Positions 47,046 to 56,147 of a stretch of 64,000 nucleotides of DNA are shown here, piece by piece. The stretch's first letter is position 1, and each line of letters begins with the position of its first letter. Position numbers and translations under genes: made by a program. The notes below the pieces were generated by a model. The model worked only from the letters and a program-made list of their open reading frames with translations. It made no database searches and was not told the origin of the DNA. This stretch comes from Parendozoicomonas callyspongiae (lineage in GTDB: Bacteria; Pseudomonadota; Gammaproteobacteria; Pseudomonadales; Endozoicomonadaceae): NCBI RefSeq assembly GCF_023502345.1, contig NZ_JAMFLX010000011.1, positions 1 through 64,000 of the forward strand. The letters are read 5' to 3'.

Positions 47046-47789
47046 TTGTTGCTGACACGTTCTGTGGAACTGCAGCCAGTGTGGGTGCTGCATTCCCGAC
47101 CCTACCGAGAAACCAGTTTAATTGTCGATCTGCTCAGTCGCGATCATGGCAAGGTGTCTGTAGTGGCAAATGGGGCCAGGGGAACAGCAACCAAAAAGGG
47201 TAAGCCTCGCAGAGGACAGCTGCTGCAGCCATTTACCGAGCTGCTGGTCAGCTGGGCAGGTAAAACTGAGCTGAAAACGTTAAAGGCTCTGGAGCAGGGT
47301 AAGGTTATCCCTTTAACTGGCTCCAGGCTATTTTGCGGCCTGTATGCTAATGAACTGCTGCAAAGGCTGTTACAGCCCTGGCAGCCTGTCGAAGATATTC
47401 CCGAGCTTTATCAGTGGCTGGTTAATCATCTACTTGATGATGATCTTCCCCTTGAACCTCTGCTGCGCCTGTTTGAAAAGCAGCTGCTTGAGTGTCTCGG
47501 TTACGGTCTGCCTTTGGGATTTGAAGCGGGAAGTGGTGCTGAGATGGTTCCGGACCTTTTCTACCGTTATGATCCTGAAAGTGGTTTTTGGCCCCTCTCG
47601 ATTGCAGATTCTTCTGTAGAGAATGTAGTGAACTGTTTCTCCGGCGCGGTTCTGCTTGGTTTTGCTCAGAACAGTGTGCATAGTGACAACGCTTTGCCAA
47701 AATTGAAGCGCCTGATGCGTATGGCGCTGGCCCCTCTGCTGGATGAGAAGCCCCTGCGGAGTCGTGAACTGTTCAGGTCGTATACCTGA
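47046..47789 (+). CDS. recO: DNA repair protein RecO
   Basis: Mediator that loads RecA on SSB-coated gaps with RecR. The N-terminal OB fold is seen in VWVLHSRPYRETSLIVDLLS and GKVSVVANGARG; the C-terminal helical domain includes LRLFEKQLLECLGYG. 247 residues is normal. The start is one of two tandem TTG codons after CGGAG; the second (47049) has better spacing. It sits between era and pdxJ as in Pseudomonas and E. coli. Confidence 0.94.
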   Translation: MLLTRSVELQPVWVLHSRPYRETSLIVDLLSRDHGKVSVVANGARGTATKKGKPRRGQLLQPFTELLVSWAGKTELKTLKALEQGKVIPLTGSRLFCGLYANELLQRLLQPWQPVEDIPELYQWLVNHLLDDDLPLEPLLRLFEKQLLECLGYGLPLGFEAGSGAEMVPDLFYRYDPESGFWPLSIADSSVENVVNCFSGAVLLGFAQNSVHSDNALPKLKRLMRMALAPLLDEKPLRSRELFRSYT

Positions 47790-47868
47790 ATCAGATCAAT
47801 AGAGTTAACCGGGCAGTGATTTAGGCTCGGTGCGGTTAATTGAATTAATTGAAAGGTGTAGGTAGAGA

Positions 47869-48627
47869 ATGATTCCTATCAATCGCGTATTGCTTGGCGT
47901 AAATATCGATCATATTGCAACTGTGCGTCAGGCTCGTGGCACCAATTACCCTGACCCTGTAAAAGCAGCACTGGATGCTGAAGAGGCGGGTGCCGATGGT
48001 ATTACCCTGCACCTGCGCGAAGATCGCCGTCATATTCAGGATCATGACGTGTATCGCCTGAAAGATCTTCTGCAGACCCGTATGAACCTGGAGATGGCTG
48101 TCACTGATGAGATGCTGGCCATTGCAGAAGAGGTTAAACCCGCTCATGTCTGCCTTGTTCCAGAGAAGCGTGAAGAGCTGACGACTGAAGGCGGCCTGGA
48201 TATCGTTGGTCAGGAAGCTCGCATCAAGGAGGCCTGTGAGCGTATGGCGGCAGCAGGTATTGCTGTTTCCCTGTTTATTGATCCTGATCCCGAGCAGATT
48301 GCTGCTTCCGCACGCTGCGGTGCTCCTTTTGTTGAGCTGCATACCGGTGCTTATGCTGATGCAGAAAGCGATGCAGAACGTAATGCTGAACTGAACCGTA
48401 TTCGTAAAGGTGTGGCTTTTGGTATCGAACAGGGGCTGGTTGTCAATGCAGGCCATGGCCTCAGCTACCAGAACGTTGAGCCAATCGCTGCCATTCCCGG
48501 TATCTGTGAGCTGAACATCGGCCATGCGATTATGGCCCGTGCCATGTTCACCGGTTTGAAAGAAGCTGTGAAGGATATGCGTACTTTAATGCTGGATGCA
48601 TCCCATTATCAGCAGGTAGCAGGTTAA
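47869..48627 (+). CDS. pdxJ: Pyridoxine 5'-phosphate synthase
   Basis: Condenses deoxyxylulose 5-phosphate with 3-amino-2-oxopropyl phosphate to give pyridoxine 5'-phosphate, the last ring-forming step of B6 synthesis. Blocks: [51 protein letters not shown] and [14 protein letters not shown]. 252 residues. It is followed by acpS seven bases later, a conserved pair. Confidence 0.97.
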   Translation: MIPINRVLLGVNIDHIATVRQARGTNYPDPVKAALDAEEAGADGITLHLREDRRHIQDHDVYRLKDLLQTRMNLEMAVTDEMLAIAEEVKPAHVCLVPEKREELTTEGGLDIVGQEARIKEACERMAAAGIAVSLFIDPDPEQIAASARCGAPFVELHTGAYADAESDAERNAELNRIRKGVAFGIEQGLVVNAGHGLSYQNVEPIAAIPGICELNIGHAIMARAMFTGLKEAVKDMRTLMLDASHYQQVAG

Positions 48628-48634
48628 TCACTGA

Positions 48635-49012
48635 ATGATTGCTGGCATCGGTACCGATATCGTAAAAATTCCCCGAGTCGAGAAGGCTTACGCCCGTCTT
48701 GGAGAAAAGTTTGCCCGTCGTATATTGACTGAGAATGAATATACGGTCTTTGCCGAGCGTAATTATTCAATTGCTTACCTGGCAACTCGTTTTGCGGCGA
48801 AAGAGGCGGCCTCCAAGGCACTTGGTACAGGTATCGGTAAAGTATCGTTCCATGATATCGAAGTCATCAGCTCGCCTTCAGGAGCCCCTGTGCTGCGATT
48901 TTCAGGTGAGGCACGTCAGCTGCAGACTGAGAATGGTATTTGCTCTCTTCATATCAGCCTTTCTGATGAAAAAGAGTACGCACAGGCCTTTGTTGTTCTT
49001 GAATGTGACTGA
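48635..49012 (+). CDS. acpS: Holo-[acyl-carrier-protein] synthase
   Basis: Transfers phosphopantetheine from CoA to the acyl carrier protein. The signature GIGTDIVKIPRVEKA with the metal-binding Asp, and RFAAKEAASKALGTGIG with the second metal ligand Glu, are intact. The 125 residues match the family. Cotranscribed with pdxJ; a hairpin follows. Confidence 0.96.
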   Translation: MIAGIGTDIVKIPRVEKAYARLGEKFARRILTENEYTVFAERNYSIAYLATRFAAKEAASKALGTGIGKVSFHDIEVISSPSGAPVLRFSGEARQLQTENGICSLHISLSDEKEYAQAFVVLECD

Positions 49013-49022
49013 TTGAGAATTG

Positions 49023-49068
49023 GCTGTTTGCTTCATTCTTCGTAATAGATGAAGAAGCAAACAGCTTT
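49023..49068. terminator. Hairpin between convergent acpS and rdgC
   Basis: GCTGTTTGCTTC (49023-49034) and GAAGCAAACAGC (49054-49065) form a perfect 12-bp stem with a 19-base loop, then TTT. It could terminate both genes, though the U-tract is short. Confidence 0.55.
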
Positions 49069-49108
49069 CGATAACACTGATCCAATTTGGGATTGGGAAA
49101 TTAAGGCG

Positions 49109-50083
49109 TTAGAAAGGAGCGTCTTCAACCTTTTCTGAAGAGGTGGAAATTTCTCCAATCACTGTCCGCTCTTCTCTTTCCTCTTCGCCTCCCAGCCCTT
49201 CGACCAGTTCTTTGAGGAATGTGGACAGAGTTCCTGCCATCAAAGTGAAGTCAGCATCAAAGCGGCTGGCATCGTCTTCAGCATTCAGGGCCTCGGACTG
49301 TTCCTGAAGTTCATCGGTAAACTTCACGCGACGAATCAGGAAGTCATCACCCAGCACGCAGGAGATGGATTCATTCCAGTGCAGAGACAGACGGCTGACC
49401 TGCATACCTGTCGCGAGGTGGCCAGTGATTTCATCAGCAAGCAGATCCTGGTGTTTGCAGCGGATCACGCCACCATCTTCACCTATATCTTTCAATTCGC
49501 ACTCGTCTCCCATCGCCATGGAACCAGGCATGGAGGATGCGTGGGTTTCCAGCCACTGGGTCATGATGGCTGCAGGGGAGTGTTTCAGGGTTGGCGGAAC
49601 AACAGGCAGACTGCCCAGTGTGCTGCGCAGGGTGCTGGTTAGCTCTTCAGCTTTTCTGAAACTGCTGGCGTCAACAATCAGCCAGCCACTGCGGGTATCA
49701 ATATAGGCTCTTGTAGAGTTGGACTTGCTAAATGCACGGGGAAGAAGATCAAGCGTGACTTCATCTTTGATCTGGTCTTTCTCTTTTTTGAAAACCTGCC
49801 TGCCCTGGTCGGCTTCAATTTGTTGTACTTTGTCGTTTACGGCATCACGTATAACGCTGGCTGGCAGAATTTTTTCTTCTTTCCGGGCGCAGAAAGTCCG
49901 GAAAGGACCGCTGACATGAACCAATGTTTCACCTCCGGGAACCGGGGAAACCCATCCGTAGGTCGACATCTCGGTTTTGCCGCAGGGGCGGAAAGTCTGC
50001 TCCGCAAGGCTTTTTTCCAGTTCTTCAGCCTTGATATCCAGTTCCTGGCTGAAGCGATAAAGAACGAGGTTTTTAAACCACAT
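49109..50083 (-). CDS. rdgC: Recombination-associated protein RdgC
   Basis: Ring-shaped DNA-binding protein that limits RecA filament formation. The family start MWFKNLVLYRFSQ is at 50083, with AGGAG ten bases upstream; the open frame extends 11 codons further. Other conserved parts are MSTYGWVSPV, CARKEEKILPASVIRDAV and DLLPRAFSKSNSTRAYID. About 324 residues, slightly longer than in E. coli because of the C-terminal end. Confidence 0.95.
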   Translation of the reverse strand: MWFKNLVLYRFSQELDIKAEELEKSLAEQTFRPCGKTEMSTYGWVSPVPGGETLVHVSGPFRTFCARKEEKILPASVIRDAVNDKVQQIEADQGRQVFKKEKDQIKDEVTLDLLPRAFSKSNSTRAYIDTRSGWLIVDASSFRKAEELTSTLRSTLGSLPVVPPTLKHSPAAIMTQWLETHASSMPGSMAMGDECELKDIGEDGGVIRCKHQDLLADEITGHLATGMQVSRLSLHWNESISCVLGDDFLIRRVKFTDELQEQSEALNAEDDASRFDADFTLMAGTLSTFLKELVEGLGGEEEREERTVIGEISTSSEKVEDAPF

Positions 50084-50240
50084 GTTCGACAGACTCCTGA
50101 GGTATAAGTTGCCCATCCTAACGTGATACCCCGAAGCTGTCGAAGTGAAGAGGCTATGAGCGACTTAATGTGATTGTGAAAAAAGAGTCGTCATGTCGAC
50201 ACGCCGCATATAAGTTTCGGAAATAACAGGACTATTTCTA

Positions 50241-50270
50241 TTGCGTGTTAGGCATGATGCTGCTTATAAT
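50241..50270 (+). promoter_or_regulatory. Candidate promoter of the tRNA cluster
   Basis: TTGCGT (50241-50246), 18 bases, then TATAAT (50265-50270), followed by GCGCGCC, a GC-rich discriminator typical of stringently controlled stable-RNA promoters. It lies 72 bases before the first tRNA. Confidence 0.6.
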
Positions 50271-50341
50271 GCGCGCCGTCTCAACGACAGCCGAATACGG
50301 CAACAGCTTAAAGAGTCAACAGCTCTGCATGGTTGTAAATT

Positions 50342-50417
50342 GGGTGATTAGCTCAGCTGGGAGAGCATCTGCCTTACAAGCAGAGGGTCGGCGGTTCGAT
50401 CCCGTCATCACCCACCA
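50342..50417 (+). tRNA. tRNA-Val(TAC), copy 1
   Basis: 76 bases with encoded CCA; acceptor stem GGGTGAT/ATCACCC, anticodon loop CTTACAA with anticodon TAC, and T loop TTCGATC. First gene of a nine-gene Val/Asp cluster. Confidence 0.98.
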
Positions 50418-50445
50418 CTTCTCTTATTGAGAAGCAAGATACAGC

Positions 50446-50522
50446 GGACCGGTAGTTCAGTTGGTTAGAATGCCGGCCTGTCACGCCGGAGGTCGCGGGT
50501 TCGAGTCCCGTCCGGTCCGCCA
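50446..50522 (+). tRNA. tRNA-Asp(GTC), copy 1
   Basis: 77 bases with encoded CCA; acceptor GGACCGG/CCGGTCC with discriminator G, anticodon loop CTGTCAC with anticodon GTC. Confidence 0.98.
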
Positions 50523-50597
50523 TTTAATGTATTTTGTTGTGTGGGACGTTGTGACGATTTACCGAGCGAGGGCTCTGGTAATGCGCCTTATTTTTTG

Positions 50598-50603
50598 TAT
50601 AAT
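50598..50603 (+). promoter_or_regulatory. Candidate internal promoter of the tRNA cluster
   Basis: A second TATAAT followed by GCGCTGCC lies in the long Asp1-Val2 spacer, with the same -10 and discriminator style as the first promoter. No clear -35 is visible. Confidence 0.4.
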
Positions 50604-50638
50604 GCGCTGCCTTGGTTGCTTTATGTGATCGAGATTTT

Positions 50639-50714
50639 GGGTGATTAGCTCAGCTGGGAGAGCATCTGCCTTACAAGCAGAGGGTCGGCGGTTCGATCCC
50701 GTCATCACCCACCA
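50639..50714 (+). tRNA. tRNA-Val(TAC), copy 2
   Basis: Same 76-base sequence as copy 1, anticodon TAC, encoded CCA. Confidence 0.98.
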
Positions 50715-50751
50715 GTTTTATATATTTGTTGAGAATTTGTTGGAAGTATGT

Positions 50752-50828
50752 GGACCGGTAGTTCAGTTGGTTAGAATGCCGGCCTGTCACGCCGGAGGTC
50801 GCGGGTTCGAGTCCCGTCCGGTCCGCCA
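50752..50828 (+). tRNA. tRNA-Asp(GTC), copy 2
   Basis: Same 77-base sequence as Asp copy 1, anticodon GTC, encoded CCA. The next tRNA is again Asp, breaking the Val-Asp alternation. Confidence 0.98.
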
Positions 50829-50894
50829 TTATTTCAAACAGATTTTATGCTTGCTGAAATGACAGGCTTCAGTTGGCGACAAAAGAGATTACGC

Positions 50895-50971
50895 GGACCG
50901 GTAGTTCAGTTGGTTAGAATGCCGGCCTGTCACGCCGGAGGTCGCGGGTTCGAGTCCCGTCCGGTCCGCCA
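50895..50971 (+). tRNA. tRNA-Asp(GTC), copy 3
   Basis: 77 bases, anticodon GTC. It starts the first copy of a duplicated Asp-spacer-Val-spacer unit. Confidence 0.98.
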
Positions 50972-51048
50972 TTATCTTAGCGGCTCAAGGCTGCTCCAAG
51001 GTTGTATTTCCTTTCAAAAAATACAGCAGCCCTGAGCGGTTGTTAACT

Positions 51049-51124
51049 GGGTGATTAGCTCAGCTGGGAGAGCATCTGCCTTACAAGCAGAGGGTCGGCG
51101 GTTCGATCCCGTCATCACCCACCA
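51049..51124 (+). tRNA. tRNA-Val(TAC), copy 3
   Basis: 76 bases, anticodon TAC. The preceding spacer holds an imperfect inverted repeat (AGCGGCTCAAGGCTGCT with AGCAGCCCTGAGCGG) that may fold as a hairpin in the precursor. Confidence 0.98.
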
Positions 51125-51158
51125 GTTATAACTTTGTGCGAAAGCATGAAGTCAGCGC

Positions 51159-51235
51159 GGACCGGTAGTTCAGTTGGTTAGAATGCCGGCCTGTCACGCC
51201 GGAGGTCGCGGGTTCGAGTCCCGTCCGGTCCGCCA
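51159..51235 (+). tRNA. tRNA-Asp(GTC), copy 4
   Basis: 77 bases, anticodon GTC. It starts the second copy of the duplicated unit. Confidence 0.98.
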
Positions 51236-51292
51236 TTATCTTAGCGGCTCATGGCTGCTACAAGGTTGTGTTTCCTTTCAAAATACACATTT

Positions 51293-51368
51293 GGGTGATT
51301 AGCTCAGCTGGGAGAGCATCTGCCTTACAAGCAGAGGGTCGGCGGTTCGATCCCGTCATCACCCACCA
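51293..51368 (+). tRNA. tRNA-Val(TAC), copy 4
   Basis: 76 bases, anticodon TAC; flanking spacers repeat those of Val copy 3, shortened by about 20 bases on the 5' side. Confidence 0.98.
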
Positions 51369-51402
51369 GTTATAACTTTGTGCGCAAGCATGAAGTCAGC
51401 GC

Positions 51403-51479
51403 GGACCGGTAGTTCAGCTGGTTAGAATGCCGGCCTGTCACGCCGGAGGTCGCGGGTTCGAGTCCCGTCCGGTCCGCCA
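51403..51479 (+). tRNA. tRNA-Asp(GTC), copy 5
   Basis: 77 bases, anticodon GTC. It differs from the other Asp copies by one D-loop base (CAGCTGG for CAGTTGG). Last gene of the cluster. Confidence 0.98.
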
Positions 51480-51484
51480 TTATG

Positions 51485-51520
51485 AAAAGCCCCTTCAGCG
51501 CTGCCTGAAGGGGCTTTTTT
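51485..51520 (+). terminator. Terminator of the tRNA cluster
   Basis: AAAGCCCCTTCAG and CTGAAGGGGCTTT form a 13-bp stem with TTTTTT directly after. A strong intrinsic terminator six bases past the last tRNA. Confidence 0.93.
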
Positions 51521-51564
51521 ATATGCAATTAAAATGTAGGGATTCTGAATCTATCTACACTTAG

Positions 51565-51635
51565 GCGGCTGAGCGGCTGAGCGGCTGAGCGGCTGAGCGG
51601 CTGAGCGGCTGAGCGGCTGAGCGGCTGAGCGGCTG
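51565..51635. repeat. Octamer minisatellite GCGGCTGA, nearly nine copies
   Basis: Nearly nine perfect head-to-tail copies of the 8-base unit GCGGCTGA, the last ending in T. It lies in the 469-base gap between the tRNA terminator and prc. On the minus strand it reads as an AAQPLSRS-type peptide repeat inside an open frame (51529-51858) that I do not accept as a gene. The rest of the gap is AT-rich with no recognisable feature except the prc terminator. Slippage should make the copy number variable between strains. Confidence 0.92.
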
Positions 51636-51885
51636 TTAGGTGTTGGCTTATGCCGATATCTTTTTGCATATGAATTGAATCAGCAAAAGCATCAATCTTG
51701 CTGTGATGACAGTCTGATTTGCCTTTCCAAAACATCAACTTTCTTATTGTTTTTCTCATAAAGTGTCTTTGTTGATTTTTTATCGTAAGGGAACTGTATG
51801 TTTTTTGCCCGCTTTGGGCAAGCTGCGTGGCGCTTTTCAGAACTCTGCTTTTATACAATGTGATAGTTGGTGATGTATTACCTGT

Positions 51886-51924
51886 ACCAAAAAAGGCCTT
51901 TGCAGCAATCTACAAAGGCCTTTA
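51886..51924 (-). terminator. Terminator of prc
   Basis: Read on the minus strand, TAAAGGCCTTTG and CAAAGGCCTTTT form a 12-bp stem followed by T residues. It lies 25 bases after the prc stop. Confidence 0.85.
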
Positions 51925-51948
51925 TGTATGAATATGAAGTAATAGCAG

Positions 51949-54063
51949 TCAACCTTCCTGAAGATTTCTGGCAACCATAGGTCGCTTCTGCATAATCAGG
52001 TCAGACAAAATATGACTGGTCTCCACCAAAATGGCGTCCTCTTCAGAATTACGATCTTTGTTTGTCTGTCCCTGTCGGCTATTTTGTTCTTCTTCCAGTT
52101 CTTCCAGGTTTTTGTATAGTTTTTCACCTTTGGAGCGGCGCAGTTCATTCTCGATGGCCAGTCTTCTGTCTCTCATCTCCTTTATTTCTGCTGTGCGCTT
52201 TTTCTCGTTCAGCTGAACCTCTGTTCTGCCATCGTAAAGCTTTTGATACTCACGAAGTTTGTCCAGGTACAGAAAGTCCGGGTTGTCTTCCGTGCGCTGG
52301 TCATGAGCTTTTTGCAACCCCGGGACATAGCTGGTCAGAGGTTTGAATGCTTTGTAGGCAACCGGCCTGATTTCAGAGTAGGGGAGAGCGTTAGTCAGTG
52401 AGCTTTCACCAATCTCTTTTGGGTCAAAAATTGATGGGTACGAGATGTCGGGAATAATGCCTCTGTTTTGGGTGCTCTGGCCCGAAACGCGGTAGAACTT
52501 GGCAATAGTGAGTTTAAGTTGTCCATGATTCAGTGGCTGTATAGTTTGGACGGTCCCCTTACCAAAGCTCTGCCCACCAACAATCAGTGCCCTCTGGTAA
52601 TCCTGCATGGCACCAGCGAAGATTTCCGATGCTGAGGCGCTCAAGCGGTTGATCAAAACAACCATAGGACCGCCATAAACTTCCTTAGGGTCTGGATCCT
52701 TCTGGGCTTCAATTCTGCCACGGTTGTCTTTCACGACAACAGTCGGGCCATCAGGAATAAACAAACCGGTCAGTTGGTTGGCTTCCTGCAGAGAACCGCC
52801 ACCATTGTTGCGCAGGTCAATCACCAGTCCATCAATATTCTTTTTCTGAAGCTCCTTGATCAGCTTGCGTACATCACGGGTTGTGCTCTTGTAATCGGGT
52901 TCGCCGGCCTGGGCTGCTTTGAAATCAATGTAAAAGGCAGGGATATCAATAATCCCGATGCGCTTTTTGTTCTTGCCCTCACCGATCTCAATGATATCTT
53001 TCTGGGCGGATTGTTCTTCCAGCTTGACCTTGTCGCGGGTGATTGGGTAAGTGCGGTTTTTGCCATCGCTGGCACCGGAAGGAATTACCTCCAGTTTTAC
53101 TACTGTGCCTTTGGTGCCACGAATCAGTTTTACAACTTCGTCCAGACGCATACCGACAACATCTTCCATCTTGCCGTCCTGCCCCTGGGCAACACCGATA
53201 ATTTTATCGCCCGGTTTAAGCTGGCCTGCTTTATCGGCCGGGCCGGCCGGGACAATGCTGATCACCTTGGTGTACTCATCCTCAGACTGAAGAACTGCAC
53301 CTATACCCTCCAGAGAGAGGCTCATATTGATATCAAAGTTCTCAGCTCTTTGCGGTGAGAAATACTGGGTATGAGGATCGTAAAGCTGGGTGTAGGCATT
53401 GAGGTAAAGCTGGAATGCATCTTCGCTGCGGGTCTGGTGCAGACGTCTGAGCTGGTTGGTATAACGCTTGGTCAGAAGCTCCGAGATCTCTTTCATCGGT
53501 TTGTCATTTAGCTTCATGGCCAGAACGCTGTCTTTCATCTGACGGCGCCAGAGATCTTCCTGTTCGGCTGTGTCTTTGAGCCAGGGAGATTTCTCCCGGT
53601 CAATTTCAAGGGTTTCGTTCTTTTTGAAATCAAGTTTATCCAGTCCATCTTCCACCAGCTTGAGCATAAAGCGGATTCGCTCTTCACTGCGCTGGCGATA
53701 GCGGTTGAAAATCTCGAAAGCCGGGTTCAGGTTTCCGCCTTTAAGAGCATCATCAAGGCCATCTTTATATTTGTTGAATTCCTTGATATCAGAAGCAAGG
53801 AAAAAGCTGCGGTTGCGATCCAGGGTATCAAGGTAGCTGTCGAAGATTTTTTCGGAGCTGGAACCGTTCAGGTTCAGTTTTTCGTAAGAGTGACTTTTGA
53901 GCAGCTGAACAACGTTAACACTGGCAATCGCCTGGTTAAGGGTTGGTTTGAGCTTTGCGGGTTGCTGATCGAGATCTTCTGCAGCCCTGCCAAGGGTTGC
54001 CAGTACGCAGAATGCAATGGTTGCGAACAGGCGGGGGTTAATAAATCTTGGGCTGAAACGCAT
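51949..54063 (-). CDS. prc: C-terminal processing (tail-specific) protease Prc
   Basis: Periplasmic S41 protease that trims or degrades proteins from nonpolar C-termini and helps turn over peptidoglycan enzymes. A signal peptide (FATIAFCVLATLGRA) is followed by an N-terminal helical domain, a PDZ domain near 235-330 (LEGIGAVLQSEDEYTKV) and the catalytic domain with Ser477 (LSASASEIF), Asp488 (MQDYQRA) and Lys502 (SFGKGTVQ). A DUF3340-type C-terminal domain ends the protein. About 704 residues from the ATG at 54063; a GTG four codons upstream is possible. Confidence 0.95.
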   Translation of the reverse strand: MRFSPRFINPRLFATIAFCVLATLGRAAEDLDQQPAKLKPTLNQAIASVNVVQLLKSHSYEKLNLNGSSSEKIFDSYLDTLDRNRSFFLASDIKEFNKYKDGLDDALKGGNLNPAFEIFNRYRQRSEERIRFMLKLVEDGLDKLDFKKNETLEIDREKSPWLKDTAEQEDLWRRQMKDSVLAMKLNDKPMKEISELLTKRYTNQLRRLHQTRSEDAFQLYLNAYTQLYDPHTQYFSPQRAENFDINMSLSLEGIGAVLQSEDEYTKVISIVPAGPADKAGQLKPGDKIIGVAQGQDGKMEDVVGMRLDEVVKLIRGTKGTVVKLEVIPSGASDGKNRTYPITRDKVKLEEQSAQKDIIEIGEGKNKKRIGIIDIPAFYIDFKAAQAGEPDYKSTTRDVRKLIKELQKKNIDGLVIDLRNNGGGSLQEANQLTGLFIPDGPTVVVKDNRGRIEAQKDPDPKEVYGGPMVVLINRLSASASEIFAGAMQDYQRALIVGGQSFGKGTVQTIQPLNHGQLKLTIAKFYRVSGQSTQNRGIIPDISYPSIFDPKEIGESSLTNALPYSEIRPVAYKAFKPLTSYVPGLQKAHDQRTEDNPDFLYLDKLREYQKLYDGRTEVQLNEKKRTAEIKEMRDRRLAIENELRRSKGEKLYKNLEELEEEQNSRQGQTNKDRNSEEDAILVETSHILSDLIMQKRPMVARNLQEG

Positions 54064-54758
54064 CGGGAATATCACTCTCTTTCTCGGTGTTGTCGCCAGC
54101 CATTGGTAGCGAAAACATCCTTGTTTTTGGTATCAGCAGTTTTTAATTCGCATAATGCTCTCTGCACTATAGCACTTTACATAGAGGGTTTGTCGGTACT
54201 TTACAACCCTGGCCAACCCCGGTGGCATCTTAGACCGGAGCGCAATTTTCCGGTCATTTCAGGTGATATTTTTTGTCAAACCCGGAATGTTATAAACAGC
54301 TGGATATCAGTTTTCGCTAAGAATAAAGCTGGCATCCAGTTCATCATACTCTATTCCTACTGTGACTCTGTCGTATTTGTGCAAATTAGGACTGTTTTCT
54401 GGAGTTTTTTCGCCTGCCGGAGCTGTGCTTGAGAAGGAATGGGTTTCCTGTGAGGGCTGGGGTTCTGATGTTTGTGGCATTTTTCTGGGTCCGGTCAAAG
54501 TCTTGCCAGATTACCACTGACAGGAAAAACCCTTGATCCGGTTTTGTACTCATCGCAGGCAGGAGTTTTTCCCAGCTTATCGCGGCTCCAATAACCTGAA
54601 TGGAACGTAGCGTTATCTTGTCCTGTTACAGGGATGCAAAAAAGCAATGCAGGTCTCGGTTTACCTGTGATTTCAGGGTGTAAGGTTTGGAGATATTTCA
54701 GCCTTGTGAAGATACCCGGCAGCTATGCCGGTACCGGGTATATATTTCTGGTGATTAA
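54064..54758. other. Long intergenic region between prc and apeB
   Basis: Nearly 700 bases without a convincing gene. Short open frames exist on both strands but lack ribosome binding sites and family resemblance. Near the apeB end an inverted repeat ATACCCGG (54712-54719) with CCGGGTAT (54734-54741) may be the apeB terminator. The prc promoter should lie between 54064 and about 54300 but no box was clear. Confidence 0.4.
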
Positions 54759-56060
54759 TTACGGTAGGAGCTTTTCCAGATGGAAGAAGCGAGTCAGTAC
54801 TTTGGCAAGACCGGCAGCATCCTCGCTGCCAGCCAGCTCGCGAATAGAGTGCATACTGAATGTCGGCAGACCAATATCCAGAGTGCGAACACCCAATTCT
54901 GTTGCCGTCAGAGGACCGATAGTGCTGCCGCAGCCCATATCGGTGCGGGCCACGAAAACCTGAACCGGAACATCTTCCTGTTTGCACATCTGGCGGAACA
55001 GAGAACTGGTTTCGCTGGTAGTGGCATAACGCAGGTTGGCATTGATCTTCAAAACCGCACCTTCATTCAGCAATGGGCCATGATTGCCGTCATGCCTGTC
55101 GGCAAAGTTGGGATGAATGCCGTGGGCATTATCGGTGGAGATCATCATGGAGTTCTGCATTGCCCGCACGAATTCATCGTGGGTATCGAAGATACGCTCC
55201 AGAACCTGGCGCAGGAATGGACCACAGGCACCTGTCGGGGAAGCGCTGCCAACTTCTTCATGGTCATTGCAGATCAGCAGGCAGGGCTGATCAGTATCTT
55301 TGGCTTCGATCAGGGCCTGCATGCCGGTATAGCAGCTCAGCAGGTTATCGAGGCGAGCACTGGCGATAAACTCTTCGTTCAGGCCAACCATGGCAGGAGG
55401 CTGGGTATCATAGAAGAACAGCTCGTAATCCAGAATGGTTTCAGCTTTGTCTCCATTCTTCTCAAGTTCCTTACTCAGGATCTGGCGGAAATCAGGAGTG
55501 TCATCACCCTTTTTTATCTGAGATAAAACCGGCGGAATATCTTTCTGGGGGTTGATGCTGCGCTTTTTATTTGCTTCCCGGTCAAGGTGGATAGCCAGGC
55601 TGGGGATAATCGCAATCGGACGCTTAAAGTTCACCAGACTGTTCTGCATCTGACCGTCTGCATTCAACCAGGTGACTTTACCAGCCAGAGACAGATCACG
55701 GTCAAACCAGGGGTTCAGCAGTGGTCCGCCATAAACCTCAACACCCAACTGGAAGTAGCCTTTGCTGTTGACTTCCGGATTAGGCTTCACTTTCAGGGCC
55801 GGGCTGTCGGTGTGGGCACCAACCATGCGAATGCCCTGTTCGGCAAAACGGCCATTGCCGGTGGTAAAGGCAACAATGGCAGAGTCTTGACGGATAACAA
55901 AGTACTTCTTGCCTGCTTCCAGGGACCAGCTGTCGCGCTCATTCAGACTGATAAATCCAGCCTCGCTAAAGCGGCGGGCCATTTCAGCTGTGGCGTGATA
56001 GGCGGTAGGAGAATCTTGCAGAAAAGCTATCAGATCCTGATTGAATCCGGGTGTGTTCAT
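54759..56060 (-). CDS. apeB: M18-family aminopeptidase
   Basis: Cytosolic zinc aminopeptidase of the aspartyl aminopeptidase type. Zinc-ligand regions are [36 protein letters not shown] and a C-terminal [15 protein letters not shown]. Starting at [14 protein letters not shown] (56060) gives 433 residues, matching the family; the frame is open another 20 codons. No clear ribosome binding site is visible. Confidence 0.94.
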   Translation of the reverse strand: MNTPGFNQDLIAFLQDSPTAYHATAEMARRFSEAGFISLNERDSWSLEAGKKYFVIRQDSAIVAFTTGNGRFAEQGIRMVGAHTDSPALKVKPNPEVNSKGYFQLGVEVYGGPLLNPWFDRDLSLAGKVTWLNADGQMQNSLVNFKRPIAIIPSLAIHLDREANKKRSINPQKDIPPVLSQIKKGDDTPDFRQILSKELEKNGDKAETILDYELFFYDTQPPAMVGLNEEFIASARLDNLLSCYTGMQALIEAKDTDQPCLLICNDHEEVGSASPTGACGPFLRQVLERIFDTHDEFVRAMQNSMMISTDNAHGIHPNFADRHDGNHGPLLNEGAVLKINANLRYATTSETSSLFRQMCKQEDVPVQVFVARTDMGCGSTIGPLTATELGVRTLDIGLPTFSMHSIRELAGSEDAAGLAKVLTRFFHLEKLLP

Positions 56061-56147
56061 ATTGTAACTAACTGTAATTAGTGAAGTCTGATCAAGGATA
56101 ACACCAATACGGTTGTGCAAGAAAATTGGAGTGGAAGTAAGGCTGGG

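Larger units (their letters stand above)
50895..51402 (+). repeat. Tandem duplication of an Asp-Val tRNA unit
   Basis: Units 50895-51158 (264 bases) and 51159-51402 (244 bases) share not only the tRNAs but also both spacers (TTATCTTAGCGGCTCA... and GTTATAACTTTGTGCG...). The spacers differ at only a few bases plus one roughly 20-base deletion, so the cluster grew by recent tandem duplication. Confidence 0.88.

Noticed and set aside
50641-51035. Short plus-strand open frames over the tRNA cluster
   Set aside because: They are translations of the tRNA genes themselves.
50342-51479. CRISPR-like alternation of repeats and spacers
   Set aside because: The repeated units fold as complete tRNAs with correct anticodons and CCA ends; spacers are themselves duplicated.
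51529-51858. 109-codon minus-strand open frame containing the octamer repeat
   Set aside because: The peptide repeat AAQPLSRS is a direct translation of the minisatellite, copy changes would break the frame, and no start signal is visible.
54307-54498. 63-codon acidic minus-strand open frame between prc and apeB
   Set aside because: It starts at TTG without a ribosome binding site and shows no recognisable motif; possible but unsupported.
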